Of a DNA stretch of 8,771 nucleotides, positions 1-7,852 are shown piece after piece; the stretch's first letter is position 1, and every line of letters starts with the position of its first letter. Source of the DNA: an uncultured Prevotella sp. (lineage in GTDB: Bacteria; Bacteroidota; Bacteroidia; Bacteroidales; Bacteroidaceae); the NCBI GenBank assembly GCA_900769055.1, contig CAAGFF010000250.1, positions 1 to 8,771 of the forward strand, given 5' to 3'. Position numbers and translations under genes: made by a program. The notes beneath the pieces were generated by a model. That model worked only from the letters and a program-made list of their open reading frames with translations. It ran no database searches and was not told the origin of the DNA.

Positions 1-1
1 C

Positions 2-169
2 CGCCATGCCAACATCTCCTACAGCTGCAATGGCAAGGACGACAGCAGGATGCGCACTATTTACAAAAAGGAATGGCCCCATTTCGTTGAAGCCATCACG
101 TCAGACAGCTCCGATGTACGACTACGGTTGCCTGAAGAACTGAAAGAAAGTACAAGGATGATGTTATGA
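2..169 (+). CDS. C-terminal end of an unrecognised protein (5' truncated by window edge)
   Basis: This frame is open from the first complete codon at position 2 to a TGA at 167-169 and gives 55 residues, from RHANISYSCNGK at the left to KESTRMML at the end. The composition is mixed and charged, with no low-complexity stretch, as expected of a real soluble C-terminus. The other two forward frames were not favoured; frame 1 stops near position 100. I do not recognise a family and assign no function. The last codons (ATG TTA TGA) already resemble an octamer unit: 161-168 differs from AGGTTATG by one base, and the A of the stop codon is the first base of the array. The natural C-terminus may therefore have been altered by array growth. 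The gene converges on the minus-strand arabinofuranosidase. Reality of the gene is probable but rests only on an open frame of 165 nt. Confidence 0.55.
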   Translation, partial: RHANISYSCNGKDDSRMRTIYKKEWPHFVEAITSDSSDVRLRLPEELKESTRMML

Positions 170-368
170 GGTTATGAGGTTATAAGGTTATAAGGTCTTA
201 AGGTTATTAGGTTATGAGGTTGTAAGGTTATAAGGTTGTGAGGTTGTAAGGCTATGAGGTTATTAGGTTGTGAGGGTATGAGGTTGTAAGGCTATGAGGT
301 AATTTCACCTTAAAACCTAATAACCTTAAGACCTTAAGACCTTACAACCTCACAACCTCATAACCTTA
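169..368. repeat. Octamer array 1: 17 forward plus 8 inverted 8-bp units
   Basis: From 169 to 304 the plus strand reads as 17 consecutive 8-bp units of consensus AGGTTRTR (AGGTTATG, AGGTTGTA, AGGTTGTG, AGGCTATG and similar) without a phase slip. From 305 to 368 eight more units follow in the opposite orientation (TAACCTTA, CAACCTCA and similar), still in the same 8-bp register. The total is exactly 200 bp. Positions 191-213 are a perfect inverted match to 314-336 (23/23), and 223-251 matches 340-368 at 28/29, so a transcript from either side could fold on itself. The array fills the space between two converging genes, so a role as a two-way transcript end is plausible but not shown. Most units carry TGA or TAA across their junctions, and because 8 is not a multiple of 3 the stops rotate through all frames. 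Confidence 0.93.
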
Positions 369-379
369 AAATCATTGCT

Positions 380-2854
380 TTACTTCACGCTCCACTCGAA
401 GATGCCTGCCGACAGATTATCTGGTAGCGTAACCTCCAGCTTTAGAGCCTTGGTTGTTACAGGTTCGAAGTTCACCGTGCAGGCAGCACCCTTGGCAACA
501 GGATAAGCGTCGGCACCCTCTACTGGAGCCCAGTTGCCGCTATTGTCCTTATAGTAAACCTTCCAGCTCTTTGGCACGGAGCATCCTCCCCACGGCTGGT
601 CATCGAACCAGTACACTGTGCAGCTCTGCACCTTAGCCTCCTTCTCGAAATCATAGCTCAGCCACTCGGTGGAAGCCTTCTTTGGCCACCAGTGCGCATA
701 GGGGATAGAGCGGTCGCTGCCATCCTTGGGCACCAGTCTGTCGTTGATGCTCGTAAGAGCAGGAATTTTCATAGACGAAGACACCTTGCTCGTTGAAGCC
801 AGTGTCGCTGGCTCGGAAGGACGCGTAGCCTTCAAGTCTTGTGCCAGCCATACCTTCATATCACCATTTCCTCTGTGGCACCACGCATAATATGGGATGA
901 GTGTCAGCTTCACGTCTGTGGTTGACAGCCTGCCCGCCTGGTCGAAAGCCAGCGTCTGCGCATTAGTAGACAGCGTCTTGATTCTCATGCCCTTGTATGC
1001 AGACAGTTTCTGCTTGCTTGCCTCGGGGATGAAGACATCAAGAGTCTGCTCGGCAATGTCGAACTTCGGATTCTGGTTGATGATGATATTCTTGATGTCG
1101 AACTTATTGTCCGGCCACTCTGCACAGTACACTAACGGTCCACGCTCAATCTCCACCATACCCCTGTCTTCCTCGACAAGGTTGTTTGCCCTGACGGTAC
1201 GTGGCTCCATGTCGAAATGTATCTTCACGACATCATTCTTCTTCCACTTCCTCGTGATGGTGAAATATCCGTCGTCCGTAATCTTGCCATTATCAGCGGC
1301 TATATCTGTTCCGTTCACGGTGATATAATATCCCAGCCTCTTATTGTCGGTGTAGCTATAGAGGTCGCTTGGCACGGGCTTGTTTCTCACCCATCCTGGC
1401 ACCCTAATCTTCAATGTGAACTGTCCGGCAGAATTCTTGTTGATGGTTAGTCTCACATCACCGTCGTAGGGATATTCCGTGGCCTGTGTCAGTGCGACAT
1501 CCTTTCCTGCCACCTTCAGTGAGCTTGAGTTGCTGAGGAACAAGTTTACATACACGTTTCTGTCCTTAACCGCATAGACATATCCGGGCAGTGAAGGGAT
1601 GAAGCGGCAGATGTTGCTTGGGCAGCATGCGCAGCCGAACCAAGGCTGACGCTGATGCTGTCCCATAGACTCCAGCGGATTGGGATAGAAGAAGCCACCA
1701 CCGTCGAGTGACACGCCGCTGATGAGACCATTGTAGAGCGACCTCTCAAGCACGTCATAATACTTCGACTCACCATGCAGCAGGAAGAGCCTGTAGTTGA
1801 CATACACATTACCAATGGCAGCGCAGGTCTCGCAGTATGCGCTCATGTTTGGCAGGTAGTAGTTTGGTCCGAACGCCTCTCCGCTTGCAGTAGCTCCGAT
1901 ACCGCCTGTAATATACAGTTTCTTGCATACGATGTTGTCCCAGATATTGTCAATGGCATTTATATAGGCAGAGTCGCCGGTAAGGGCAGCCACGTCAGCC
2001 ATGCCCGCATACATGTATGCAGCTCTCACGGCATGTCCCACAGCCTCGTCCTGGTCAACAACAGGCTTATGGCTCTGCGAATACTCATGCTTGATGGTAG
2101 TCTTTCCCCTATAGTCGAGGAAGAACTTAGCCTCATCCAGGTATTTTCTGTTTCCCGTCACGAGGTACAGCCTGCACAGAGCCATCTCGGCAATCTGGTG
2201 TCCAGGAACGACACAGGCCTGTCCGGGCTTGTCTCCGACCTCCTTTACCACACAGTCGGCATACCTTATGGCGATATCCAGGAATTTCCTGCTGCCCGTA
2301 GCCTGATAGTGTGCCACGGCACCCTCTACCATGTGTCCGAGGTTATACAGCTCATGGCTCAGGTCCTCTTCCTTGGTCCATCTTTCCTTGCCTGCCCAGT
2401 TGTGCGGATGCTTGGGGTTCATGGTTCTTGCCGTATACAGATATCCGTCCGGCTCCTGTGCAGGAGCAATGATATCGAGCACTGAGTCGATATAGGCTTT
2501 CAGCTTGGCATCCGGATAGGTCTGCAGTATGTAGCTTGCGCCCTCGATAGTCTTGTAGGGGTCGGTATCATCGAAGGAGTACGGCATGAGCTTTGTGACA
2601 TTATAGTCATCGCTCGGATGCACTGCTCTCTCGAAATTCTTGTACCTGCCCTCGCTTTCGCACTTGCTGAACGCCAGCGGAATGGTGATATTCCTGCTTG
2701 CCTCCAAGCGTTGTCCCCAGAAACTGTTCTCAACAACTTTCACAGAGGTGAAAGGAACTGGAGAAATGGGGTAGCCGGCTTTGCCCTTCACCTGCGCATT
2801 GGCAGTAAGAAGCATCATTCCGGCCATCATTGTCATTGATAATCTTTTCATCAT
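380..2854 (-). CDS. Secreted beta-L-arabinofuranosidase, GH127/GH146 type (DUF1680), copy A
   Basis: The 824-residue protein is predicted to release terminal beta-L-arabinofuranose from plant glycans by a retaining, zinc-dependent cysteine mechanism. Residues 1-20 are a signal peptide ending ANA. An (alpha/alpha)6-type catalytic region spans about 35-430 and has the family signatures SFDDTDPYK (93-101) and AQEPDGYL (132-139). Aligning by motif with the characterised HypBA1, Glu326 (in GEAFG) corresponds to the acid/base Glu322. Glu342 and Cys344 (in ETCAAIG) and Cys410-Cys411 (in GCACCPSN) correspond to the zinc ligands, with Cys410 as nucleophile. The 16-residue spacing from Glu326 to Glu342 equals that of HypBA1. 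Beta-sandwich sequence follows at about 430-660, then a discoidin-like C-terminal domain at about 690-824 that may bind carbohydrate. Two ATGs start the frame (2852-2854 and 2849-2851); the choice adds only one Met. GH97 lies 182 bp upstream on the same strand, so the two may be co-transcribed. GH127 and GH146 share this fold, and I cannot separate them by eye. Confidence 0.93.
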   Translation of the reverse strand: MMKRLSMTMMAGMMLLTANAQVKGKAGYPISPVPFTSVKVVENSFWGQRLEASRNITIPLAFSKCESEGRYKNFERAVHPSDDYNVTKLMPYSFDDTDPYKTIEGASYILQTYPDAKLKAYIDSVLDIIAPAQEPDGYLYTARTMNPKHPHNWAGKERWTKEEDLSHELYNLGHMVEGAVAHYQATGSRKFLDIAIRYADCVVKEVGDKPGQACVVPGHQIAEMALCRLYLVTGNRKYLDEAKFFLDYRGKTTIKHEYSQSHKPVVDQDEAVGHAVRAAYMYAGMADVAALTGDSAYINAIDNIWDNIVCKKLYITGGIGATASGEAFGPNYYLPNMSAYCETCAAIGNVYVNYRLFLLHGESKYYDVLERSLYNGLISGVSLDGGGFFYPNPLESMGQHQRQPWFGCACCPSNICRFIPSLPGYVYAVKDRNVYVNLFLSNSSSLKVAGKDVALTQATEYPYDGDVRLTINKNSAGQFTLKIRVPGWVRNKPVPSDLYSYTDNKRLGYYITVNGTDIAADNGKITDDGYFTITRKWKKNDVVKIHFDMEPRTVRANNLVEEDRGMVEIERGPLVYCAEWPDNKFDIKNIIINQNPKFDIAEQTLDVFIPEASKQKLSAYKGMRIKTLSTNAQTLAFDQAGRLSTTDVKLTLIPYYAWCHRGNGDMKVWLAQDLKATRPSEPATLASTSKVSSSMKIPALTSINDRLVPKDGSDRSIPYAHWWPKKASTEWLSYDFEKEAKVQSCTVYWFDDQPWGGCSVPKSWKVYYKDNSGNWAPVEGADAYPVAKGAACTVNFEPVTTKALKLEVTLPDNLSAGIFEWSVK

Positions 2855-2869
2855 ATATATTTTTTTTTG

Positions 2870-3045
2870 AGGTTTTGAGGTTATGAGGTGTCAGGTTATG
2901 AGGTTTTGAGGTTATGAGGTGAAGTAACTTTAGGTTGAAGGTTTGTTACGAGTTTCTCGCTTAGGAGAGCGGTGAGGTTGTAAGAGCAAATAGGTAACTC
3001 CACCTCAAAACCTAATAACCTCAAAACCTAATAACCTCAATACCT
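2870..3045. repeat. Octamer array 2: inverted pair between GH97 and GH127-A
   Basis: Seven forward units lie at 2870-2924 (AGGTTTTG, AGGTTATG and AGGTGAAG; one unit at 2886-2892 has lost a base). Five exact inverted units lie at 3006-3045, giving AGGTATTG, AGGTTATT, AGGTTTTG, AGGTTATT, AGGTTTTG on the minus strand. The forward segments 2870-2884 and 2901-2915 are both perfect 15-bp inverted matches to 3015-3029. The 80 bp between the arms holds only degenerate units (near 2931-2939 and 2975-2982) and nothing else I recognise. The right arm runs into the GH97 coding sequence and the left arm ends 15 bp before the GH127-A start codon. The array therefore forms both the 3' end of one gene and the leader of the next. 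No clear TAnnTTTG promoter for GH127-A is visible in this spacer. Confidence 0.88.
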
Positions 3046-5022
3046 GCCACCTAATGTAATCTTCAGGAGGAAGCCACCGCCCTGTGCCATTCTGATATCG
3101 ACAATTCCGTCGTTGTCGAATACCAGGTCAGAGATCTTGTAGTCCTCCGCATCATGGTCGGCATTCACACCGTCTGTCATGAGCTTAGCCTCGTATGTCT
3201 TGCCCGCGGTCAGGAAGTCGAGCTTCAGGGCAATGTTCCTTGCATCCCAGTTGGTTTGTCCAGCCACATACCAGTCATTGCCCTTGCGTCTGGCTGTAAC
3301 AATATACTTGCCTATCTCGCCATCGACAACGCGCGTCTCGTCGAACACCACAGGCAGGTCAGAGATGAACCGTGTATAGGTCTCGTCGGCCTCGTAGCTG
3401 GTAGGCGAGTCAGCAAGCATGGTGAACGGGCTGTCCTGAACAACATAGCACGCAGCCTGATGGCACCTTGTACCCATGGAGATGGGTTTCTCGTATATGG
3501 CTCTCCAGTCGATGCGCGTGCCATTCCTCATTGCACCGGGTGTGAAGTCCACCTGACCAGACATCATTCTGATGTACGGGAACGTGACATCGTACAGCGG
3601 CATGTCGTGCTGCTTCATGTCTGTCCATCTGGCCTCCTCCATTCCGAACACTGCCTCGTAGTTGAGAATGTTCGGATATGTCCTGTTCAGCCCCACGGGC
3701 TTGTAAATGCCGTGCAGGTCAAGAACCAGATGATGGCGGGCAGTGGCATCGGCAATCCTCTCCACCATCTCCACTGCTGTCTGGTCGTCACGGTCCATGA
3801 AGTCCACCTTCAGTCCCTTCACTCCCATCTCCGCATAATGGCGGCAAATCTCCTCAAGATTCTCGTCCAGGACGTTGAACACCGTCCATAGCACAATGCC
3901 CACTCCCTTCTTTCGTGCGTAGCTGATCAGTTCCGGCAGCCTTATATCGTCTATCGGACGCATCATGTCCCCACTCTTAGAGTCATACCATCCCTCGTCG
4001 AGTATAACGTATTCCAGTCCATGGTTGGCTGCGAAGTCTATATAATAAATGTATGTCTCGTAGTTGATGCCGGCCTTGAAGTCCACGCCTTTCAGGTTCC
4101 AGTCGTTCCACCAGTCCCAAGCCACCTTTCCCGGCTTTATCCATGAGCAGTCTTTCACCTTCGATGGTCTGGCCAGTGCATACACCATGTTGTTGACAGG
4201 CATGTCGCAGTCGTTCTCAGCCACGGCGATGACGCGCCAGGGATATGTCCTTGGTCCCTGCGACTTGGCAATGAACTGTTCGGCCTCGCCTACATAGGTC
4301 ATGCTTCTCCACGGATATCGCTTCATGGTCTTCGGATATGGTGCGAACACCGCCCGCAGCTTGTCACCATCTGCCTGCACGAACATTCCTGGATAGCTCA
4401 CCAGGTCGGACTCGAGTATGGTCACCTTGGCATCTCCGCAGTCAACCGTTGCCGGAAGGAATGCCGGCAGCGCTCGTGCAGTGTCTATGGCTGTCTGATG
4501 GTATGTGTTCTGGAATGCCATCGCAAACGGGGCTTTCTCGTTGGTCGAATACGAGAGCCATGCCCTGTCGCTCTTGGCAAACCCGAAGCTGGCTTTCTCG
4601 TCTACGATGACGGTCTTCCCCTTCCTTGTCGTAGTAAAGCGGTAGGCCACACCCTCATCGCACGCCAGCACCTCAAGTGCAAAGCCGTCACCAAGAGATA
4701 GCGTCATTGTCGTGGCCTCAAAGCCAAACGATGCCTGCCTGTAGAATGGTGCGTCAATCTTCTCGCTCACCTTCCTTGCGGTAGCCTTCCTCGCCTTGCC
4801 CTTCTGGGGTATCTGCCTACCATTGTCCACGATGAGCGATATGTCATCGGCACTGACCAGCGTCTTTCCGTCGAGGCTAACCTTTAAAGTCAGCTTGTCC
4901 GATGCCGACACGACCGCCTCCACCCTACCGTTGGGAGAGCATACGGTGAAGTCCTTTGCCGTGGCTACACACTGAGCAAAGTGAATAAAAAGGACAATGA
5001 AAACAAATTTCAGTTTCGTCAT
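3037..5022 (-). CDS. Secreted GH97 alpha-glycosidase, retaining subtype (probable alpha-galactosidase)
   Basis: The 661-residue protein starts with a hydrophobic signal peptide (about 1-22, cleavage after ATA). An N-terminal beta-sandwich region spans about 24-290 and begins with SPNGRVEAVV. A (beta/alpha)8 region spans about 295-560, with WDWWNDW (302-308) and ILDEGWYD (340-347), and a short C-terminal beta domain closes the protein. GH97 splits into inverting alpha-glucosidases (SusB type) and retaining alpha-galactosidases (BT1871 type). Asp407 in KVDFMDRDDQ matches the retaining nucleophile position. Glu462 in FGMEE lies 55 residues further on, the separation of Asp415 and Glu470 in BT1871 as I recall it. 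The length is also close to that enzyme. I therefore favour alpha-galactosidase; Glu456 in NYEAV is a less likely acid/base. The last two residues (Arg, Tyr) and the stop codon are encoded by the octamer array. The gene is divergent from GH127-B and probably leads a transcript that includes GH127-A. Confidence 0.92.
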   Translation of the reverse strand: MTKLKFVFIVLFIHFAQCVATAKDFTVCSPNGRVEAVVSASDKLTLKVSLDGKTLVSADDISLIVDNGRQIPQKGKARKATARKVSEKIDAPFYRQASFGFEATTMTLSLGDGFALEVLACDEGVAYRFTTTRKGKTVIVDEKASFGFAKSDRAWLSYSTNEKAPFAMAFQNTYHQTAIDTARALPAFLPATVDCGDAKVTILESDLVSYPGMFVQADGDKLRAVFAPYPKTMKRYPWRSMTYVGEAEQFIAKSQGPRTYPWRVIAVAENDCDMPVNNMVYALARPSKVKDCSWIKPGKVAWDWWNDWNLKGVDFKAGINYETYIYYIDFAANHGLEYVILDEGWYDSKSGDMMRPIDDIRLPELISYARKKGVGIVLWTVFNVLDENLEEICRHYAEMGVKGLKVDFMDRDDQTAVEMVERIADATARHHLVLDLHGIYKPVGLNRTYPNILNYEAVFGMEEARWTDMKQHDMPLYDVTFPYIRMMSGQVDFTPGAMRNGTRIDWRAIYEKPISMGTRCHQAACYVVQDSPFTMLADSPTSYEADETYTRFISDLPVVFDETRVVDGEIGKYIVTARRKGNDWYVAGQTNWDARNIALKLDFLTAGKTYEAKLMTDGVNADHDAEDYKISDLVFDNDGIVDIRMAQGGGFLLKITLGGRY

Positions 5023-5130
5023 AATTGTAAAAGGTTAGTTGTGACAGGCAAGCCATGTCCGGCGCCTACGATTGATTAGCTTTTTATGTTCAGCCGCAGC
5101 TCCTTTCGACGGGAGTACGACTTTTTGCAG

Positions 5131-5138
5131 CAAAGATA
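5131..5138 (-). promoter_or_regulatory. Candidate -7 element for GH97 (proximal)
   Basis: The minus strand reads TATCTTTG, a full match to the Bacteroidota -7 consensus TAnnTTTG. Transcription would begin roughly 100 bp before the GH97 start codon. The -33 partner (TTTG) is imperfectly placed: the nearest candidate, 5162-5165, is 23 bp away and sits inside the palindrome at 5159-5176. Confidence 0.5.
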
Positions 5139-5158
5139 GTGCAAACCGAGCGCAAAAG

Positions 5159-5176
5159 CATCAAACGTGTTTGATG
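5159..5176. promoter_or_regulatory. 18-bp palindrome, candidate operator of the divergent genes
   Basis: CATCAAAC and GTTTGATG form a perfect 8-bp inverted repeat around a central GT. The site lies between the two cassette copies and covers the -33 region of the proximal GH97 promoter. Its size and symmetry suit a dimeric DNA-binding protein such as a LacI-type regulator, but no regulator gene is in the window. Confidence 0.5.
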
Positions 5177-5214
5177 TTTTGCCGAGGTGCAGCCTATCTT
5201 CGCTATTTTTGCAG

Positions 5215-5222
5215 CAAAGATA
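5215..5222 (-). promoter_or_regulatory. Candidate -7 element for GH97 (distal, second cassette copy)
   Basis: The minus strand again reads TATCTTTG within the second copy of the 17-bp cassette. I see no good -33 TTTG at the expected distance, so this copy may be weak or may serve as a binding site rather than as a promoter. Confidence 0.35.
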
Positions 5223-5340
5223 ACAAAAAAACACCAACACAGAGTACTATGAATGTACACAAAAATATGAAATATATCCAATTTAGACTTTTTTTGCATC
5301 TTTGTAGAGTTTTGTTGCCTTGTCATTGACATATTTTTCT

Positions 5341-5348
5341 TACTTTTG
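5341..5348 (+). promoter_or_regulatory. Candidate -7 element for GH127-B
   Basis: TACTTTTG matches TAnnTTTG exactly and lies 64 bp before the chosen start codon, which would give a leader of about 55-60 nt. The best -33-like sequence is CTTG at 5319-5322, 18 bp upstream, which is a partial match. The leader just before the start codon is A-rich with no Shine-Dalgarno sequence, as is common in this phylum. Confidence 0.5.
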
Positions 5349-5412
5349 TGGCTGTGGTGCGGCATCAGGCAGCATTCCACCCACTCAACAGAAACCTAAA
5401 CAACAAAAACAA

Positions 5413-7845
5413 ATGATGAATAACAGTAAAATCATTCTCACGGCCCTGGCCTTCGTGTCGACAACCGGCATGGCTGCCCCAAAGGCAGACAAGCAGCAAA
5501 TACGCGAGGTGCCATTCAACAAAGTACACCTCAGCGACAATTTCTGGTTGCCGCGCATAGAGGTCAACCGCACCGTCAGCATACCATCCGCATTCCATGA
5601 GTGCGAGGTTAACGGACGCTTCGACAATTTCGCCATAGCAGCAGGCCTCATAAAGGGCGAGCACCGTGGCGACTTCTCGTTCGATGACACCGATCCCTAC
5701 AAGGTCATCGAGGGTGCCAGCTACAGCCTCGCCGTAAAATACGATGCAAAGCTTGACCACTACCTCGACAGCGTCATCAACATCATCGCCAAGGCACAGG
5801 AACCCGACGGCTACCTCACGACGTGCGTCACGAACAAATGTACACGACTGTCAGGATGGTGGGGAAAGAGCAAGTGGGAGAAAATCAACTCTCACGAGCT
5901 ATATAATTCCGGACACATGATAGAAAGTGCCGTGGCTCACTACAAGGCCACTGGCAAGCGCACGTTCCTCAACGTTGCCATACGCAACGCTGACCTCATC
6001 TGCAAGACGTTCGGTCCTGCCGAGGGACAGATACACCGTCCGTCTGGTCACCCCATCGTCGAGATGGCTCTCTGCAAGCTCTATCTCGTCACAAACAACA
6101 AGCGATATCTTGACATGGCGCGCTACTTCGTTGAGGAGACTGGACGCGGCACTGACGGCCACAGGCTCAGCGAGTACTCACAAGACCACAAGCCCATACT
6201 GACACAGGACGAGATTGTCGGACATGCCGTAAGGGCAGGCTATCTGTACTCTGGTGTTGCCGACGTGGCATCGCTGACTGGCGACACCGCCTACTTCCAT
6301 GCCCTGGAGCGCATCTGGGACAACATGGCCTCGAAGAAGATGTTCATCACCGGAGGTATAGGCAGCCGTGCTCAGGGCGAGGGTTTCGGACCCAACTACG
6401 AGCTGAACAACATGACCGCTTACGCAGAAACCTGCGCAGCCATTGCCAACGTATACTGGAACTACCGCATGTTCCTCGCAACAGGCGATGCCAAGTATGT
6501 TGACGTATACGAGCGCGCACTCTACAACGGAGTACTCAGCGGTGTGTCTCTCGACGGCGACAAGTTCTTCTACGACAATCCGCTTGAGTCCATGGGACAG
6601 CACCATCGCCAGAAATGGTTCGGCTGCGCCTGCTGCCCAGGCAACGTCACCCGCTTCGTAGCAAGCGTACCAAACTACATCTATGCCACACAGGGCAACG
6701 ATGTCTTCGTCAACCTGTACATCCAAGGCGATGCCGACATCAACACCAATGGCAACAAGGTAAAAATCAGCCAGACCACACAATACCCATGGGACGGCAA
6801 CGTGGCCATCACCGTAAATCCCAGGAAGCAGTCGCAATGGAAAGTCATGCTGCGCATTCCCTCATGGCTCTCCGACCGTCCAGTAGCCAACAACCTCTAC
6901 AGATTTGCCGACAACAAGGGCGGCTACACCATCAAGCTCAATGGACAGACCATCCAGCCCGAGATTGTCAACGGATATGCCGTCATCGACCGCAAATGGA
7001 AGCGCGGCGACAAAGTGGAGATTGCCATGAACATGGAGGTAAGGCGCATCAAGGCCAACGACAATGTTGAGGACGACCGTGGCAAGACAGCCCTGCAGCG
7101 TGGCCCAGTGGTATACTGTCTTGAGGGACAGGACCAGCCCGACAAGGACGTATTCAACAAGGCCATCATCCCGTCTGCCGACATCAAGGCAGAATATGTA
7201 GGCGACAAGCTCAGAGGCATCGTCGAGCTGTCAGGACAGGCCGAGCAGACCAATAGCGACGGTACCGTTACGACGACGACTTTCAAGGCAATCCCCTACT
7301 CCACATGGAACAACCGTGGCTACGACAAGATGGAGGTGTGGATACCCGAGTCGCCAATATACACCCACGTGAAGCCAGAGCCTACCATAGCATCGAAGGC
7401 ACGCACCGTATTCTACCGCAGTGCCATACAGAAGGACGCGCCCGAGACAGCAGCTGTTGAGGGAGAGGCATGGGGTGTCAACGACCAGTGGGAGCCTACA
7501 CGCTCGTCAGACACATCGAAGCCCTACCACTACTGGTGGCTCAAGGTGGGCACCTTAGAGTCTATAGCCTACCAGTTCGACAAGCCATACGAAGTGAGCA
7601 ACGTACAGGTATACTGGCTCGACTTCAACCACTACGATGGCAGCTACCGCGCTCCTGAGTCATGGAAGCTATACTATCGTGACGGAGAGACATGGCGCGA
7701 GGTGGAAAACCACACGGCATACGGCACGGAGAGAGACTGCTACAACAGTGTAGACTTCAAGCCCGTAACAACAACAGGACTGAAAATAGAGGCCCAGCTC
7801 CGCAAAGGCTACAGCGGCGGCATCATCGAGTGGAAAGTCAACTAA
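5413..7845 (+). CDS. Secreted beta-L-arabinofuranosidase, GH127/GH146 type (DUF1680), copy B
   Basis: The frame extends back to a TTG at 5320, but those 31 extra codons cross the promoter. The ATG at 5413 (or the next one at 5416) directly precedes a signal peptide (residues 1-21, ending GMA), so I use it; the product has 810 residues. Family signatures are SFDDTDPYK (89-97) and AQEPDGYL (128-135). By comparison with HypBA1, Glu323 (GEGFG) is the acid/base, and Glu339, Cys341, Cys407 and Cys408 (in AETCAAIA and GCACCPGN) bind zinc, with Cys407 as nucleophile. Beta-sandwich sequence follows, with a discoidin-like C-terminal domain at about 690-810 (SIAYQF, APESWKLYYRDG, GGIIEWKVN). It is a clear paralogue of copy A but differs around residues 72-88 and 135-155, loops that could shape substrate choice. 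It is transcribed away from GH97 and ends just before two hairpins. Confidence 0.94.
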   Translation: MMNNSKIILTALAFVSTTGMAAPKADKQQIREVPFNKVHLSDNFWLPRIEVNRTVSIPSAFHECEVNGRFDNFAIAAGLIKGEHRGDFSFDDTDPYKVIEGASYSLAVKYDAKLDHYLDSVINIIAKAQEPDGYLTTCVTNKCTRLSGWWGKSKWEKINSHELYNSGHMIESAVAHYKATGKRTFLNVAIRNADLICKTFGPAEGQIHRPSGHPIVEMALCKLYLVTNNKRYLDMARYFVEETGRGTDGHRLSEYSQDHKPILTQDEIVGHAVRAGYLYSGVADVASLTGDTAYFHALERIWDNMASKKMFITGGIGSRAQGEGFGPNYELNNMTAYAETCAAIANVYWNYRMFLATGDAKYVDVYERALYNGVLSGVSLDGDKFFYDNPLESMGQHHRQKWFGCACCPGNVTRFVASVPNYIYATQGNDVFVNLYIQGDADINTNGNKVKISQTTQYPWDGNVAITVNPRKQSQWKVMLRIPSWLSDRPVANNLYRFADNKGGYTIKLNGQTIQPEIVNGYAVIDRKWKRGDKVEIAMNMEVRRIKANDNVEDDRGKTALQRGPVVYCLEGQDQPDKDVFNKAIIPSADIKAEYVGDKLRGIVELSGQAEQTNSDGTVTTTTFKAIPYSTWNNRGYDKMEVWIPESPIYTHVKPEPTIASKARTVFYRSAIQKDAPETAAVEGEAWGVNDQWEPTRSSDTSKPYHYWWLKVGTLESIAYQFDKPYEVSNVQVYWLDFNHYDGSYRAPESWKLYYRDGETWREVENHTAYGTERDCYNSVDFKPVTTTGLKIEAQLRKGYSGGIIEWKVN

Positions 7846-7852
7846 CCACAGT

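Larger units (their letters stand above)
5122..5222. repeat. Duplicated 17-bp promoter-like cassette in the divergent control region
   Basis: The 17-bp sequence TTTTTGCAGCAAAGATA occurs exactly at 5122-5138 and 5206-5222, in direct orientation with starts 84 bp apart. Each copy contains the odd palindrome TTTGCAGCAAA and, on the minus strand, TATCTTTG, which fits the Bacteroidota -7 consensus TAnnTTTG. The second copy is preceded by TA, so TATTTTTG (5204-5211) also fits the consensus on the plus strand and makes a back-to-back pair. Confidence 0.8.

Noticed and set aside
169..368. CRISPR array
   Set aside because: The units are 8 bp, contiguous and without spacers, and no cas genes are present.
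1775..2485. 236-codon open frame antisense to GH127-A
   Set aside because: It fully overlaps a well-supported enzyme gene and shows no independent protein signature.
3154..3891. 245-codon open frame antisense to GH97
   Set aside because: It lies wholly inside GH97 on the opposite strand, has no domain I recognise and is His/Leu/Val-rich as expected for a codon-bias shadow.
5090..5380. 96-codon minus-strand frame in the divergent spacer
   Set aside because: It spans the promoters and palindrome on both strands and has a low-complexity Lys/Ser/Cys composition.
5320..5412. N-terminal extension of GH127-B from a TTG codon
   Set aside because: It would place 31 residues ahead of the signal peptide and begin upstream of the best promoter match at 5341-5348.
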